Part shown: one piece after another, positions 9,601 through 16,701 of the stretch
Position numbering within the stretch: position 1 is the first letter of the stretch
Layout: each line of letters starts with the position of its first letter
NCBI RefSeq assembly: GCF_042140245.1
Contig: NZ_CP159483.1
Span: 1,178,001-1,242,000 of the forward strand
Reading direction: 5' to 3'
DNA length: 64,000 nucleotides
From: MH13 sp042140245
Lineage (GTDB): Bacteria; Pseudomonadota; Alphaproteobacteria; Rhizobiales; MH13
Translations under genes and position numbers: made by a program
Notes under the pieces: model-generated
The model's input: the letters and a program-made list of their open reading frames with translations, nothing else
Databases searched by the model: none
Told to the model about the DNA's origin: nothing

Positions 9601-10419
9601 TATCAACTTCAGATCGATGTCATGGACGGCAAGATTCTCGGCTTCGAAGCTCTGGCCCGGTGGAATCATCCCACGCGCGGTCCAATACCCCCTTCAAAAT
9701 TTATTCCGATTGCGGAAAGCTCGCGGCTTATCGCTGATCTGGGTGTTTGGATGGTTCGGGAGGTTTGTCGTCAGGGGCGTGCTTGGCTCGATGCTGGCGG
9801 GGCGCCCCTTGAAATGGCTGTTAATCTGTCCGTTGCGCAGCTTTGGCATCGCGATGTGGAAGCCGACATCACTCGTGCACTTGAGCAGACTGGTTTCCCG
9901 CCCGAACTGTTGTGCGTGGAACTAACCGAAAGCGTGTTCAGCGATGAGGCGATGCCGCGCATTCAACGCCTTTTCAGTCGCTTAAAGCAGTTGGGTGTGA
10001 AGATCGCGTTGGATGATTTTGGAACAGGCTACTCATCGCTGAGCTATCTCAACGATCTGTCGTTCGACAAGTTGAAGATCGATCGATCTTTTGTTTCCAA
10101 CTGCGATCAAAACTCGGAGAAAAAACGTCTGCTGCAAGGCATTATTGGGCTCGGCAGGGGGCTTGGTCTGAGCTTGGTTGTTGAGGGCGTGGAGACCGAA
10201 GCGGAACTCCAAGTGGTGTCAGATCTTGGATGCGAATGCGTCCAAGGATTTTTCTTCGCAAAGCCAAAGGCTTTTCATGAAGCGTGCCTGGATGCTGCAC
10301 ACATTGAAGCTGAATACAGTTTCCGACCGGTGTTCTGGAAAGACGGTGACAAAGCCAACTGTCCTGACGCCGATCTCCGCCCGCAAGCGTCAACGGATTG
10401 TATCAAGCGGCATGCTTAG
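6628..10419 (+). CDS. Multi-PAS GGDEF-EAL cyclic-di-GMP signalling protein
   Basis: This 1263-residue soluble protein has an N-terminal sensor-like region (1-290), three tandem PAS units starting at residues 294, 421 and 548, and a different fourth PAS (about 675-800). A GGDEF diguanylate cyclase domain (motif GGDEF at 879-883) and an EAL phosphodiesterase domain (EAL at 1007-1009) follow. The GGDEF site is intact, but no RxxD inhibitory site lies just upstream. The EAL domain keeps ELTES, DDFGTGYSS, KIDRSF and VVEGVETE, so it should hydrolyse c-di-GMP. Both activities are therefore possible. No transmembrane helix is obvious, so sensing is probably cytoplasmic. The reported GTG start has no clear ribosome site; ATG at 6664 is an alternative. 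Confidence 0.92.
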   Translation: MKRFDLSRWPCGMELSVQVQGIIRPIAPLDLDRTPEMRPLVEAWHHGDHAQLTDLQSGPFSTLADDFLIVEAEETGGFVYTHYGANITRFSGMSMLGMSSNDFDTDIMSFFVRSYDEALAMQSPAYAVNKAVMTHQTHSWQRLLLPIAACTEHPKDRVLAFARPVAMVWDVLADFTRDTGFLGGTLEPIIQDDRVVDFALLMLSDPMDVFGSRQMDCLSALLGRTLEPDELDDIINASDGVKAFCCDLPDSMVRFGRVFGLKVTGSPNQPIFSLSDTTEHVVAREETDEHKTAMEDFANTASDWMWETDADNRFTMVTDAVFHKSGYRPDYYIGRNRFKLEALPENAGRFDDHKREIAAQQPFRNFVYCSYAADNTPRWSRINGVPRYDKQGRFVGYRGTGSNITAEVEARQAADDHKQAMEDFAQTASDWMWESDADHKMTMITDAVQAQTGNPPSRYIGKSRFSFADDPDNAEAFAAHRKDIDAHLPFRDLVYKIKGADGRDRWLRVNGIPRFDSNGRFLGYRGTGSNITPEVEAKRALEERNAAMEDFAETASDWMWETDADHIFTSMSAAVEQFTGKSAQSYVGVPRFDLIGTSESDEVLRKHHEDVRARRAFSNFIYKVELSDGRCMWARANGKPRFADNGAFLGYRGTGTNITDEIEAREQAARRAQELAEAHRLGRLGAWSFDLRSKTVTLSPEYLDLVGLSKDQAIKQPDEALQRFSPESREAVQRSFRKVLRNKGSEAVDVEWIAGRSKSIELSVVAKARQDARGRVYEIFGTVQDITERKRAERALEALAFHDPLTGLGNRSYFSRELDAVLQRTKTSDTNAGLLLLDLDHFKEVNDLLGHAAGDQLLRRVSERLSLSVNGAGTVFRLGGDEFAIVMPDVGSACDLSAVARSIISAFSGTVKLNEGSVHISTSIGMVMLPAQTSDPDEGMRFADLALYEAKAEGRNRALLFHAGLDQEVQDRVNLARDLRTAIQSDELDAHYQLQIDVMDGKILGFEALARWNHPTRGPIPPSKFIPIAESSRLIADLGVWMVREVCRQGRAWLDAGGAPLEMAVNLSVAQLWHRDVEADITRALEQTGFPPELLCVELTESVFSDEAMPRIQRLFSRLKQLGVKIALDDFGTGYSSLSYLNDLSFDKLKIDRSFVSNCDQNSEKKRLLQGIIGLGRGLGLSLVVEGVETEAELQVVSDLGCECVQGFFFAKPKAFHEACLDAAHIEAEYSFRPVFWKDGDKANCPDADLRPQASTDCIKRHA

Positions 10420-10520
10420 CGAGCCGAGCTCTGCCAGGTTGGTTCAATCTTTAACAATTTGGCGGGATAATTCTTCAATGCCAGGCGCTAACACGGTGCC
10501 ATGTGAGTAGGGGCGTTACG

Positions 10521-10682
10521 ATGAATATCCTAAGAAACTTCATGCGCAATGAATCAGGCGCGACTGCGCTTGAGTACGGGCTTATCATCGCGGCTACATC
10601 AGTTGCGATTTTGGTTAGTCTCCAGCTAGCTGGCGACAACTTAGGGGTGATTTTGTCGACAATTTCTACGGCCCTTCAGTAG
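10521..10682 (+). CDS. Flp/Fap-type pilin, orphan
   Basis: A short gene encoding 53 residues that begins MNILRNFMRNESGATALEYG and continues with a hydrophobic stretch ending at LQ. It has the Flp pilin layout: a short basic leader, the GATALEYG processing and N-methylation region (cleavage expected before the hydrophobic segment, with the Glu after Leu conserved), a single hydrophobic helix and a short tail. Flp pilins polymerise into Tad adhesion pili. No tad or cpa assembly genes are nearby, so it would depend on a cluster elsewhere. A GGGGCG purine-rich stretch lies about 5 bases upstream of the ATG. It sits between the GGDEF-EAL gene and the convergent methyltransferase gene. Confidence 0.85.
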   Translation: MNILRNFMRNESGATALEYGLIIAATSVAILVSLQLAGDNLGVILSTISTALQ

Positions 10683-10707
10683 TCCGCCAAAAACGGGTCT
10701 TTCTATC

Positions 10708-11652
10708 CTAGCGATTTGGTTTTTCACCACTGGGCTCTTCCTGCGTCCCCAATGCATCAGCAAGACGGGTTGTTGCTGACCCGGGACGCAAAGGTTTTTG
10801 CTGCACTTCGGATGGTGCCCATCCCGAAAAAGAAACGATCTGAAAGGTTGCTCGGATACGCCCATCAAGGTCTGCGTAACGCTCCGCGTAGAGCTGCGCA
10901 GCGCGCACCGCACGCGTTTTGGTCCAGGGTTTGCGACTGCGATGGACGAGCGGATTGGTCGCACCCATAGCCCGCAGATCGGCCATCAACACAAACAGAT
11001 TGCCGTAGCGCACCGTCAGGGTATCGACGTCCGTCACGGGCAGTGCAAAGCCAGCCCTTTGCAACAGGCTGCCAAAATCACGCACATCGACGAAGGGGAT
11101 CACTCGCGGGCTTGCACCGCCGGTAGCTTCGTCTTCTTCGGCGGACAAAACATCGCGCAACTCATGCAGCGTGTTGCCACCCATCAACGCGCCTAAAAAC
11201 AGGCCGTCTGGTTTCAATGCACGGCGAATTTGAACCAAGGCTCCTGGGAGGTCGTTCACCCACTGTAAGCCAAGGACAGACGTCACGAGGTTTAGGCTTT
11301 CGGGGGCGGCTGGCAGGTGCTCTTGCATAGCCACGCTGGCTGGAACTTGGCCAGTGCTTGCAAGGGTTTCATCACTGACCAAGCGCGTCATCGATTTTAC
11401 CCGCGGGCTTTTGGTGAGCAGCTCCGCGACCTTGCCGTCGTCGTCAGAGAGATCGAGGGCGTGATCGAATGTGCGTTCCACAGCATCAAGGCGTTCACGA
11501 ACTTCGTGGGCTGCGTGATCACGCAGGAAGCCGCCATCGCGAGCTTTTGGTTTTGACGCCGTGGCCAGAGCACGGCGTTTGCGTTGGCGGAGCAGTTGGC
11601 TGTCAAAAATCAGCGGTGCGCCGGGGGCGGGAGAGGAGGGTGATGTGGGCAT
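10708..11652 (-). CDS. SAM-dependent methyltransferase-fold protein, NDUFAF5/BioC-like
   Basis: A 314-residue protein starting at ATG 11652 (the upstream extension to 11706 looks non-coding). It resembles BioC and the mitochondrial complex I assembly factor NDUFAF5. Typical features are SLNLVTSVLGLQWVNDLP, the beta-4/5 region of the Rossmann-like fold, and the C-terminal MGATNPLVHRSRKPWTK segment that marks the NDUFAF5 group. NDUFAF5 hydroxylates an arginine in a complex I subunit; the same role in respiratory complex assembly is likely here but inferred. Gene context (next to comF, grxC and a nitrilase) is the one I recall from other Rhizobiales, which argues against a dedicated biotin gene. 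Confidence 0.78.
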   Translation of the reverse strand: MPTSPSSPAPGAPLIFDSQLLRQRKRRALATASKPKARDGGFLRDHAAHEVRERLDAVERTFDHALDLSDDDGKVAELLTKSPRVKSMTRLVSDETLASTGQVPASVAMQEHLPAAPESLNLVTSVLGLQWVNDLPGALVQIRRALKPDGLFLGALMGGNTLHELRDVLSAEEDEATGGASPRVIPFVDVRDFGSLLQRAGFALPVTDVDTLTVRYGNLFVLMADLRAMGATNPLVHRSRKPWTKTRAVRAAQLYAERYADLDGRIRATFQIVSFSGWAPSEVQQKPLRPGSATTRLADALGTQEEPSGEKPNR

Positions 11653-11880
11653 ACGGTGGTTCGACCTGTCAGAACGGCATTGGTGGCCATCTAGGGTGCG
11701 CCGCAACTATCGAGAAGTGGTCTCTTTTTGTGCAATGCACCCTAATGGGGAATCTGCGCATGACAATGCAACGCTAATACTTTACGACGAATGGTGTATG
11801 ACCTTAGTGGCACTTTGCGCGTTTCACGCACAGTCTGTCGATCTTCAGGTCGTTTGCGTGGTCGATTTCTTGGGGGGAAA

Positions 11881-12756
11881 ATGACAAAGCGCCTATCTGC
11901 ACTTAGCGGCCCGCCCGCCAACGCTGCGTCGCACACTGATCTCCCCAACACGCCATCACAAGGCTTTCTGACCCAACTTGCGCTTCGTGTTTTGCACGCG
12001 TCGCGTGCCACCTTCACGAACACTCTCGACTTTGTCGTGCCGCCCAGCTGTCCATTGTGCCGAACCATGGTCCAAATGGATGGTGGACTTTGCGGTTCAT
12101 GTTGGCGGCAAGTGCCATGGATCGAGGCTCCTGTGTGCAATCGGCTGGGACTTCCGCTTGCCTATGATCTGGGACCAGGTGCTGTGTCAGCCGAAGCGCT
12201 TGCCAATCCTCCGGAGTTTGATCGCCTGCGGGCCGTATGCACGCATGACGGCGTGGCGCCGCGTCTTGTGCACGCCTTGAAGTTTTCCGGCCAGCGGCAT
12301 TTGGCGGAGTCGCTGGGCGCCATGATGGCGCGCGCTGGGCGAGCGCTGTTGCTTGAGGCTGATACAGTGCTTGTTCCTGTGCCTTTGCATCCATGGCGGC
12401 AGTTACATCGACGTTACAATCAGTCTGCCCTGCTCGCGCGTGCCATTGGTGCCACTACTGGAGCGCCGGTTCTTTATGATGGTGTGAAGCGCGTGAAGCG
12501 GACGCGGCAGCAACTCTCTTTGTCGCGCGGGGATCGGCTGCGCAATGTGCGCGGCGCGTTTAAACTGACGCCAAAGGCGCGTGCTGCCTTGGCTGAAAAG
12601 CGTGTGGTGATGGTTGATGACGTTCACACCACCGGGGCAACACTCAACGCGCTGGCACTGACGCTGCGTTCACAAGACAGCAGCATGCGGCCTAAACACG
12701 TCGACGCTTTGGTTTTTTCCACTGCCGTTGTGCAGGAGAGCATCAGCACCATATAA
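11881..12756 (+). CDS. ComF family phosphoribosyltransferase-like protein
   Basis: About 291 residues from the ATG at 11881, which follows a GGGGGAAA ribosome site; an upstream in-frame start at 11791 is unlikely. The N-terminal half has a zinc-ribbon-like pair of Cys motifs (CPLC and CGSCW). The C-terminal half has a type I phosphoribosyltransferase fold ending in the PRPP loop VVMVDDVHTTGATLNA. ComF proteins take part in DNA uptake in competent bacteria, but homologues are widespread in non-competent alphaproteobacteria, where their substrate is unknown. It is divergent from the methyltransferase gene and 45 bases upstream of grxC. Confidence 0.88.
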   Translation: MTKRLSALSGPPANAASHTDLPNTPSQGFLTQLALRVLHASRATFTNTLDFVVPPSCPLCRTMVQMDGGLCGSCWRQVPWIEAPVCNRLGLPLAYDLGPGAVSAEALANPPEFDRLRAVCTHDGVAPRLVHALKFSGQRHLAESLGAMMARAGRALLLEADTVLVPVPLHPWRQLHRRYNQSALLARAIGATTGAPVLYDGVKRVKRTRQQLSLSRGDRLRNVRGAFKLTPKARAALAEKRVVMVDDVHTTGATLNALALTLRSQDSSMRPKHVDALVFSTAVVQESISTI

Positions 12757-12801
12757 CGGCGTTGACTTGGGCTCTGCCCAACCCGGTGTATGGAGGGCCT
12801 G

Positions 12802-13059
12802 ATGGCCAGTGTTACGATTTATACCCGCGCGATGTGCGGGTTCTGCTCGCGAGCAAAGTCTCTGCTGAAACAAAAAGGTGTCGCGTTTGTCGAGCATGAC
12901 GCCACGTTGAAGCCAGCAGTGAAGGCGGAAATGGTTTCAAAATCTGGCGGCGCTGCAACCTTTCCGCAGATTTTCATAGATGACCATCATGTTGGCGGAT
13001 GCGATGATTTGTTTGCGCTGGAGCGCGCTGGCAAGCTTGATGGCTTGCTGGCGGCCTAA
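12802..13059 (+). CDS. grxC: Glutaredoxin 3
   Basis: An 85-residue class I glutaredoxin. GGAGGG sits just before the ATG at 12802, so this start is preferred to the one four codons upstream. The active site is C12-G-F-C15 rather than the textbook CPYC. The glutathione-binding features TFPQIF (cis-proline) and GGCDDL are present. It reduces disulfides and glutathionylated proteins in the cytoplasm using glutathione. It lies in a run with comF, a nitrilase-family amidase and a DUF1178 gene, probably one transcription unit. Confidence 0.93.
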   Translation: MASVTIYTRAMCGFCSRAKSLLKQKGVAFVEHDATLKPAVKAEMVSKSGGAATFPQIFIDDHHVGGCDDLFALERAGKLDGLLAA

Positions 13060-13071
13060 GGACAGATCATC

Positions 13072-13920
13072 ATGAAGATCGCTCTCATTCAAATGCGCTC
13101 AGGGCGCACCATGTCAACCAATGTGGACGAGGCGTGCGCGTTGATTGCCCAAGCAGCTGCACAGGGCGCGACATATGTGCAAACGCCTGAGATGACGACG
13201 CTGATAGAGCGCGATCGAGATCGTATAGCGACTGAAGTGACCGAAGGGGCAGTTGATGCCGCGACCGTACGGTTTGCGACGCTTGCCCGTTCATTGGGCA
13301 TTGCTTTGCACATTGGCTCGATGGCTGTGCCACTTGCCGATGGGCGCTTTGCCAATCGGGCGCATCTTTTCAATTCCGATGGTGCGCTGATCACCACCTA
13401 TGACAAGATTCATATGTTTGATGTTGATCTTGCTGGGGGTGAGAGCTGGCGTGAGAGCGCGATCTATGCACCCGGAGAGCGCTGTGCTGTCGCTGATCTG
13501 GGCTCTGTACGTCTGGGTCTTGGCGTCTGCTACGATTTGCGTTTTGCAAAGCTTTTTCGTGCGCAGGCGCGCGCTGGCGCAAATCTGCTGACAACGCCAG
13601 CAGCGTTTACCCGTCAAACAGGTGAAGCCCACTGGCATGTGCTGTTGCGTGCTCGTGCCATTGAGACAGGCAGCTATGTGGCTGCCGCTGCCCAAGGCGG
13701 AACGCATGAGGATGGCCGTGAAACCTATGGCCATTCACTGGTTATCGACCCTTGGGGTATGATCGTGGCTGAAAAAGACGATGATGAGCCCGGCGTTTTG
13801 ATGGCCGACCTGGACATTGCCAAAGTCGCCGATGCACGTGCCAAGATCCCTGCGCTTACTCATGACCGAGACTTTACGTTGGAAACCGTATCGCTCTCAC
13901 CGTCGAAGGCTGTTGCATGA
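13072..13920 (+). CDS. Carbon-nitrogen hydrolase (Nit-type amidase)
   Basis: A 282-residue nitrilase-superfamily enzyme with the full catalytic triad visible: E40 (TPEMTTL), K112 (YDKIHMFDVDL) and C153 (GVCYDLRF). This spacing and the HMFDVDL motif match the Nit1/Nit2 branch, whose best-known activity is hydrolysis of deaminated glutathione. The neighbouring glutaredoxin gene supports a glutathione-repair role, but the substrate is inferred. Its stop overlaps the start of the DUF1178 gene by four bases (ATGA). Confidence 0.88.
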   Translation: MKIALIQMRSGRTMSTNVDEACALIAQAAAQGATYVQTPEMTTLIERDRDRIATEVTEGAVDAATVRFATLARSLGIALHIGSMAVPLADGRFANRAHLFNSDGALITTYDKIHMFDVDLAGGESWRESAIYAPGERCAVADLGSVRLGLGVCYDLRFAKLFRAQARAGANLLTTPAAFTRQTGEAHWHVLLRARAIETGSYVAAAAQGGTHEDGRETYGHSLVIDPWGMIVAEKDDDEPGVLMADLDIAKVADARAKIPALTHDRDFTLETVSLSPSKAVA

Positions 13921-14492
13921 TTTCTTACTCCCTGAGGTGCTCCAACAACCATGCCTTTGATGGGTGGTTCCGTGGTAGCGACGATTTCGACATGCAGGTC
14001 GAAGGTGGGTTGCTCCAATGCCCGGTCTGCGGTGACGCGTCGATCAGCAAGGCCCTAATGGCGCCGAATGTCTCTACCGGTCGCGCCAAGGAAAAAGCTG
14101 CCAAAGAGGTGCACCAGGCTATGGTGCAAGCGAAAGCAGCGTTGGAAGCAGAAGCCTCAAACGACACCCCCAAAGCCCCCGTTGATAGCGAGGTTTCGCC
14201 TGCCCCAGCTGCGCCGCCAAACACGCTTGTTGCAGCATCTGTGCCGTCTTTGAAGGATGCACCCGCGCCGGTGAAGGCCTATGTGGAGACCGTGCGCAAA
14301 TTGCGGGCTGAAGTGGAAGCCAATTCTGAGGATGTAGGCACGCGCTTTGCCGAAGAAGCACGCAAAATGCATCATGGCGAGGTTGATGAGCGCCCTATCC
14401 GTGGGGAAGCGAGCCTGGAAGAAGCCGCGGCGCTCGACGAGGAAGGCATAGACGTGTTTGTCTTACCGGCGCTGCCTGAGGATGGTCACTAA
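13917..14492 (+). CDS. DUF1178 family protein
   Basis: A 191-residue protein of unknown function. The N-terminus has a zinc-finger-like pattern (LRCSNNHAF, then QCPVCGDASISKALMAPNVS) followed by a low-complexity Ala/Pro/Glu linker. The C-terminal block LRAEVEANSEDVGTRFAEEA, followed by KMHHGE, is the part I recognise from the DUF1178 family. It overlaps the preceding nitrilase gene by four bases, so the two are probably co-translated. No function can be assigned from sequence. Confidence 0.82.
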   Translation: MISYSLRCSNNHAFDGWFRGSDDFDMQVEGGLLQCPVCGDASISKALMAPNVSTGRAKEKAAKEVHQAMVQAKAALEAEASNDTPKAPVDSEVSPAPAAPPNTLVAASVPSLKDAPAPVKAYVETVRKLRAEVEANSEDVGTRFAEEARKMHHGEVDERPIRGEASLEEAAALDEEGIDVFVLPALPEDGH

Positions 14493-14497
14493 GAACC

Positions 14498-15535
14498 TTA
14501 CTCCTGCGCGCTTGGAGCTGGCCGCCACTTAAAGCCGACATGCACCAGACCGTGATCTGTTGTGCCGCTTTCCTTGTGATCCTCATAGTTGAGGTGATCA
14601 TTGTTGACGATCATTTCATCAAACGCCCACAAACGATCTTTTGAGTTGTCGTAGAACTGCTCAGAAAACAAAATGTGATCGAGGCTTTCGCGCTGCTTCT
14701 TAAAAACATGCGTGTAGTAAACATCGCGGGTTGAGCGGTATTCTTGCAGTGTTTGGGCTGTGTAGAGCGCGTTGTCACCACCTCCAACCGACAGTGGATT
14801 GAGGTAGCTGGGCTGCTCTGTGAGCACGTTGAGTGTGTTGCTTGATTTGCCGTCATTAAGATCGCCAAGCACAACCACCGGCTCATTGGTCCCCTTGGTG
14901 ATTTTGGTGATTGCAACGCGAAGCGCTGCCGCTTCGGCGGTTCTGCGGATGGTAGAGATCGCATAGCCGAGAGCCGTTACATGGGGACCATGGATCTCTT
15001 TCTCGTACCAGGAGCGTTCGCGCCAAATTTGGGTCGGGCGCCGGGACTTGAAGTGACAGACAAACACATGAATCACTGGCGTGCGTGGATCGGGCCGAAC
15101 TTTCACGTGAAGCACAGGTCTGGAGAAAGAGCGAAGGGTGACTGAGATGCTTTCGGTCTGAGGATCTTCACCGGTCGACTGCAAAACAGCTTCTTCGGGG
15201 AAGTCTTTGATCCAGACTGGTTCGTCGACCAGCATGTCGGTGCGCACGGCGCCAGCACAGACGATGCTCTTCCCGTTGTGGTTCGTTGGTACAAGGGGCG
15301 TGTAGCTGGTGGCGAGGTCTGCCTCGTTGAGCACTTCAACGAGCGCGTCTCTTGCCCAAAGTTCCTGAAATCCGATCATGTCGGCTTGCAACCGTAACAA
15401 GCTGGCCGCAGACCAGTTTATCTTCTTCTTGTAGGTTGGTTCATCCCACCCGTCTGTGTCGCGATAGATCGCTTGGCCGGGCAGTTGCAGATTGTAGAGA
15501 TTGAACGTTGCGAAGGAGATGTCGCGGCTTGCCAT
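14498..15535 (-). CDS. Endonuclease/exonuclease/phosphatase (EEP) family protein
   Basis: A 345-residue protein with the EEP fold markers: an N-terminal SFATFNLYNLQ strand, the metal-binding glutamate in IGFQELW, the GDLNDGK catalytic loop and a C-terminal TDHGLVHV with the active-site Asp-His pair. Family members cleave phosphodiesters in DNA, lipids or nucleotides. No signal peptide is visible, so it is probably cytoplasmic. The subgroup cannot be decided. It is convergent with the DUF1178 gene, with only 5 bases between the stops. Confidence 0.8.
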   Translation of the reverse strand: MASRDISFATFNLYNLQLPGQAIYRDTDGWDEPTYKKKINWSAASLLRLQADMIGFQELWARDALVEVLNEADLATSYTPLVPTNHNGKSIVCAGAVRTDMLVDEPVWIKDFPEEAVLQSTGEDPQTESISVTLRSFSRPVLHVKVRPDPRTPVIHVFVCHFKSRRPTQIWRERSWYEKEIHGPHVTALGYAISTIRRTAEAAALRVAITKITKGTNEPVVVLGDLNDGKSSNTLNVLTEQPSYLNPLSVGGGDNALYTAQTLQEYRSTRDVYYTHVFKKQRESLDHILFSEQFYDNSKDRLWAFDEMIVNNDHLNYEDHKESGTTDHGLVHVGFKWRPAPSAQE

Positions 15536-15792
15536 GGCGTGTTCCGTTCATGACTGAAAGGTACGATGGGAGCAAAAGCTTGTCAGAAAGCAGAGTGAAT
15601 ACTGCTCTAGCAAAGTATCTGATATCGCTATGGTGTTTTTATGACAGAAAAACGCGCGCTATCGACCCCAAATCATGAGTGATTCTGGGTGCCTTGTAGT
15701 CTTTGGCCAAGTTTTACGTTGGGCTCATTTTGGCATCGCAGCGATGCCATGTATCGTGATCAATCAAGAAATGGACGAATGAGCAGACTTGC

Positions 15793-16542
15793 CTACTCGT
15801 TCGGCCGGGCCGCCAGCACCATGTAGTTGACGTCCAGATCATTGGGCACGCGCTTCCAGCGATCCTCCAATGGATTGAACGCCACGCCGGCGCGATCAAT
15901 GATAGCCATGCCTGTTGGTTCAAGGGCGTTTGCCAGTTCTTCGGGCTTCACCAATTTGTCGTATTGATGGGTGCCAACTGGCAGCCAGCGCAACAGGCGT
16001 TCGGCCCCAATGATTGCCATGAAAAACGCTTTGGCGGTGCGGTTGATGGTGGCAATGAACATCACGCCACCAGGCTTCACCATAGCCGCGCAATCGGCAA
16101 CGAAGCTGTCGACATCGGCCACGTGTTCCACCACTTCCATGTTGAGCACGACATCGAAGGTTTCGCCGTCCGCTAACAAAGACTCTGCTGTGGTTGCACG
16201 GTAGTCGATGGTCAGACCCTGTTCTTGCGCATGCACGGCAGCGGTGCTTATGTTTTTCTCGGAGGCATCGACGCCCACAACCGTCGCGCCCAAACGCGCC
16301 ATCGGTTCGCAAAGCAGACCGCCGCCGCAACCGATATCTAAAATGCGCAGACCTTTGAGAGGGTGGGCGAGCTTCTCATCCAGGCCGAAATGAGCGCACA
16401 GTTTTTCGCGGATATAGGCCAGACGCACCGGGTTGAACTTGTGCAACACACCGAACTTGCCTTTGGGGTCCCACCATTCAGCGGCCAATGCAGAAAAGCG
16501 TGCAACTTCATCGGGATCGATGGAGCTTGTGGTCGTGGCCAT
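15793..16542 (-). CDS. ubiG: Ubiquinone biosynthesis O-methyltransferase UbiG
   Basis: UbiG performs both O-methylations of the ubiquinone ring using S-adenosylmethionine. From the ATG at 16542 the protein has 249 residues and opens with the family signature DEVARFSALAAEWWDP. Motif I LDIGCGGGLLCEPMA and the motif VVLNMEVVEHV follow, and FNPLEDRWKRVPNDLDVNYM comes near the end. A GTG 36 bases upstream is a possible longer start, but neither has a strong ribosome site. It lies alone between the EEP gene and the chemoreceptor gene, whose terminator separates them. Confidence 0.96.
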   Translation of the reverse strand: MATTTSSIDPDEVARFSALAAEWWDPKGKFGVLHKFNPVRLAYIREKLCAHFGLDEKLAHPLKGLRILDIGCGGGLLCEPMARLGATVVGVDASEKNISTAAVHAQEQGLTIDYRATTAESLLADGETFDVVLNMEVVEHVADVDSFVADCAAMVKPGGVMFIATINRTAKAFFMAIIGAERLLRWLPVGTHQYDKLVKPEELANALEPTGMAIIDRAGVAFNPLEDRWKRVPNDLDVNYMVLAARPNE

Positions 16543-16640
16543 GGATGTGTGTGCCTGTGCTGCTTGCGTTGGTGTCACACTATAAGAAGCGCGGTGGCAA
16601 GCGCCAGTGGCCTCATGTCGCGGCCCTGTTTCCCGCGCTA

Positions 16641-16673
16641 CAAAAAAGCCGGGAGAGGTTTCCCTTTCTCGGC
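16641..16673 (-). terminator. Rho-independent terminator of the chemoreceptor gene
   Basis: On the reverse strand an 11-bp stem (two G-U pairs) with a four-base loop occupies 16673-16648 and is followed by six T at 16647-16642. It lies 29 bases after the chemoreceptor stop codon and insulates ubiG from read-through. Confidence 0.8.
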
Positions 16674-16701
16674 CTTTGATGACGTGGTGGTTAGGCTAAT
16701 C

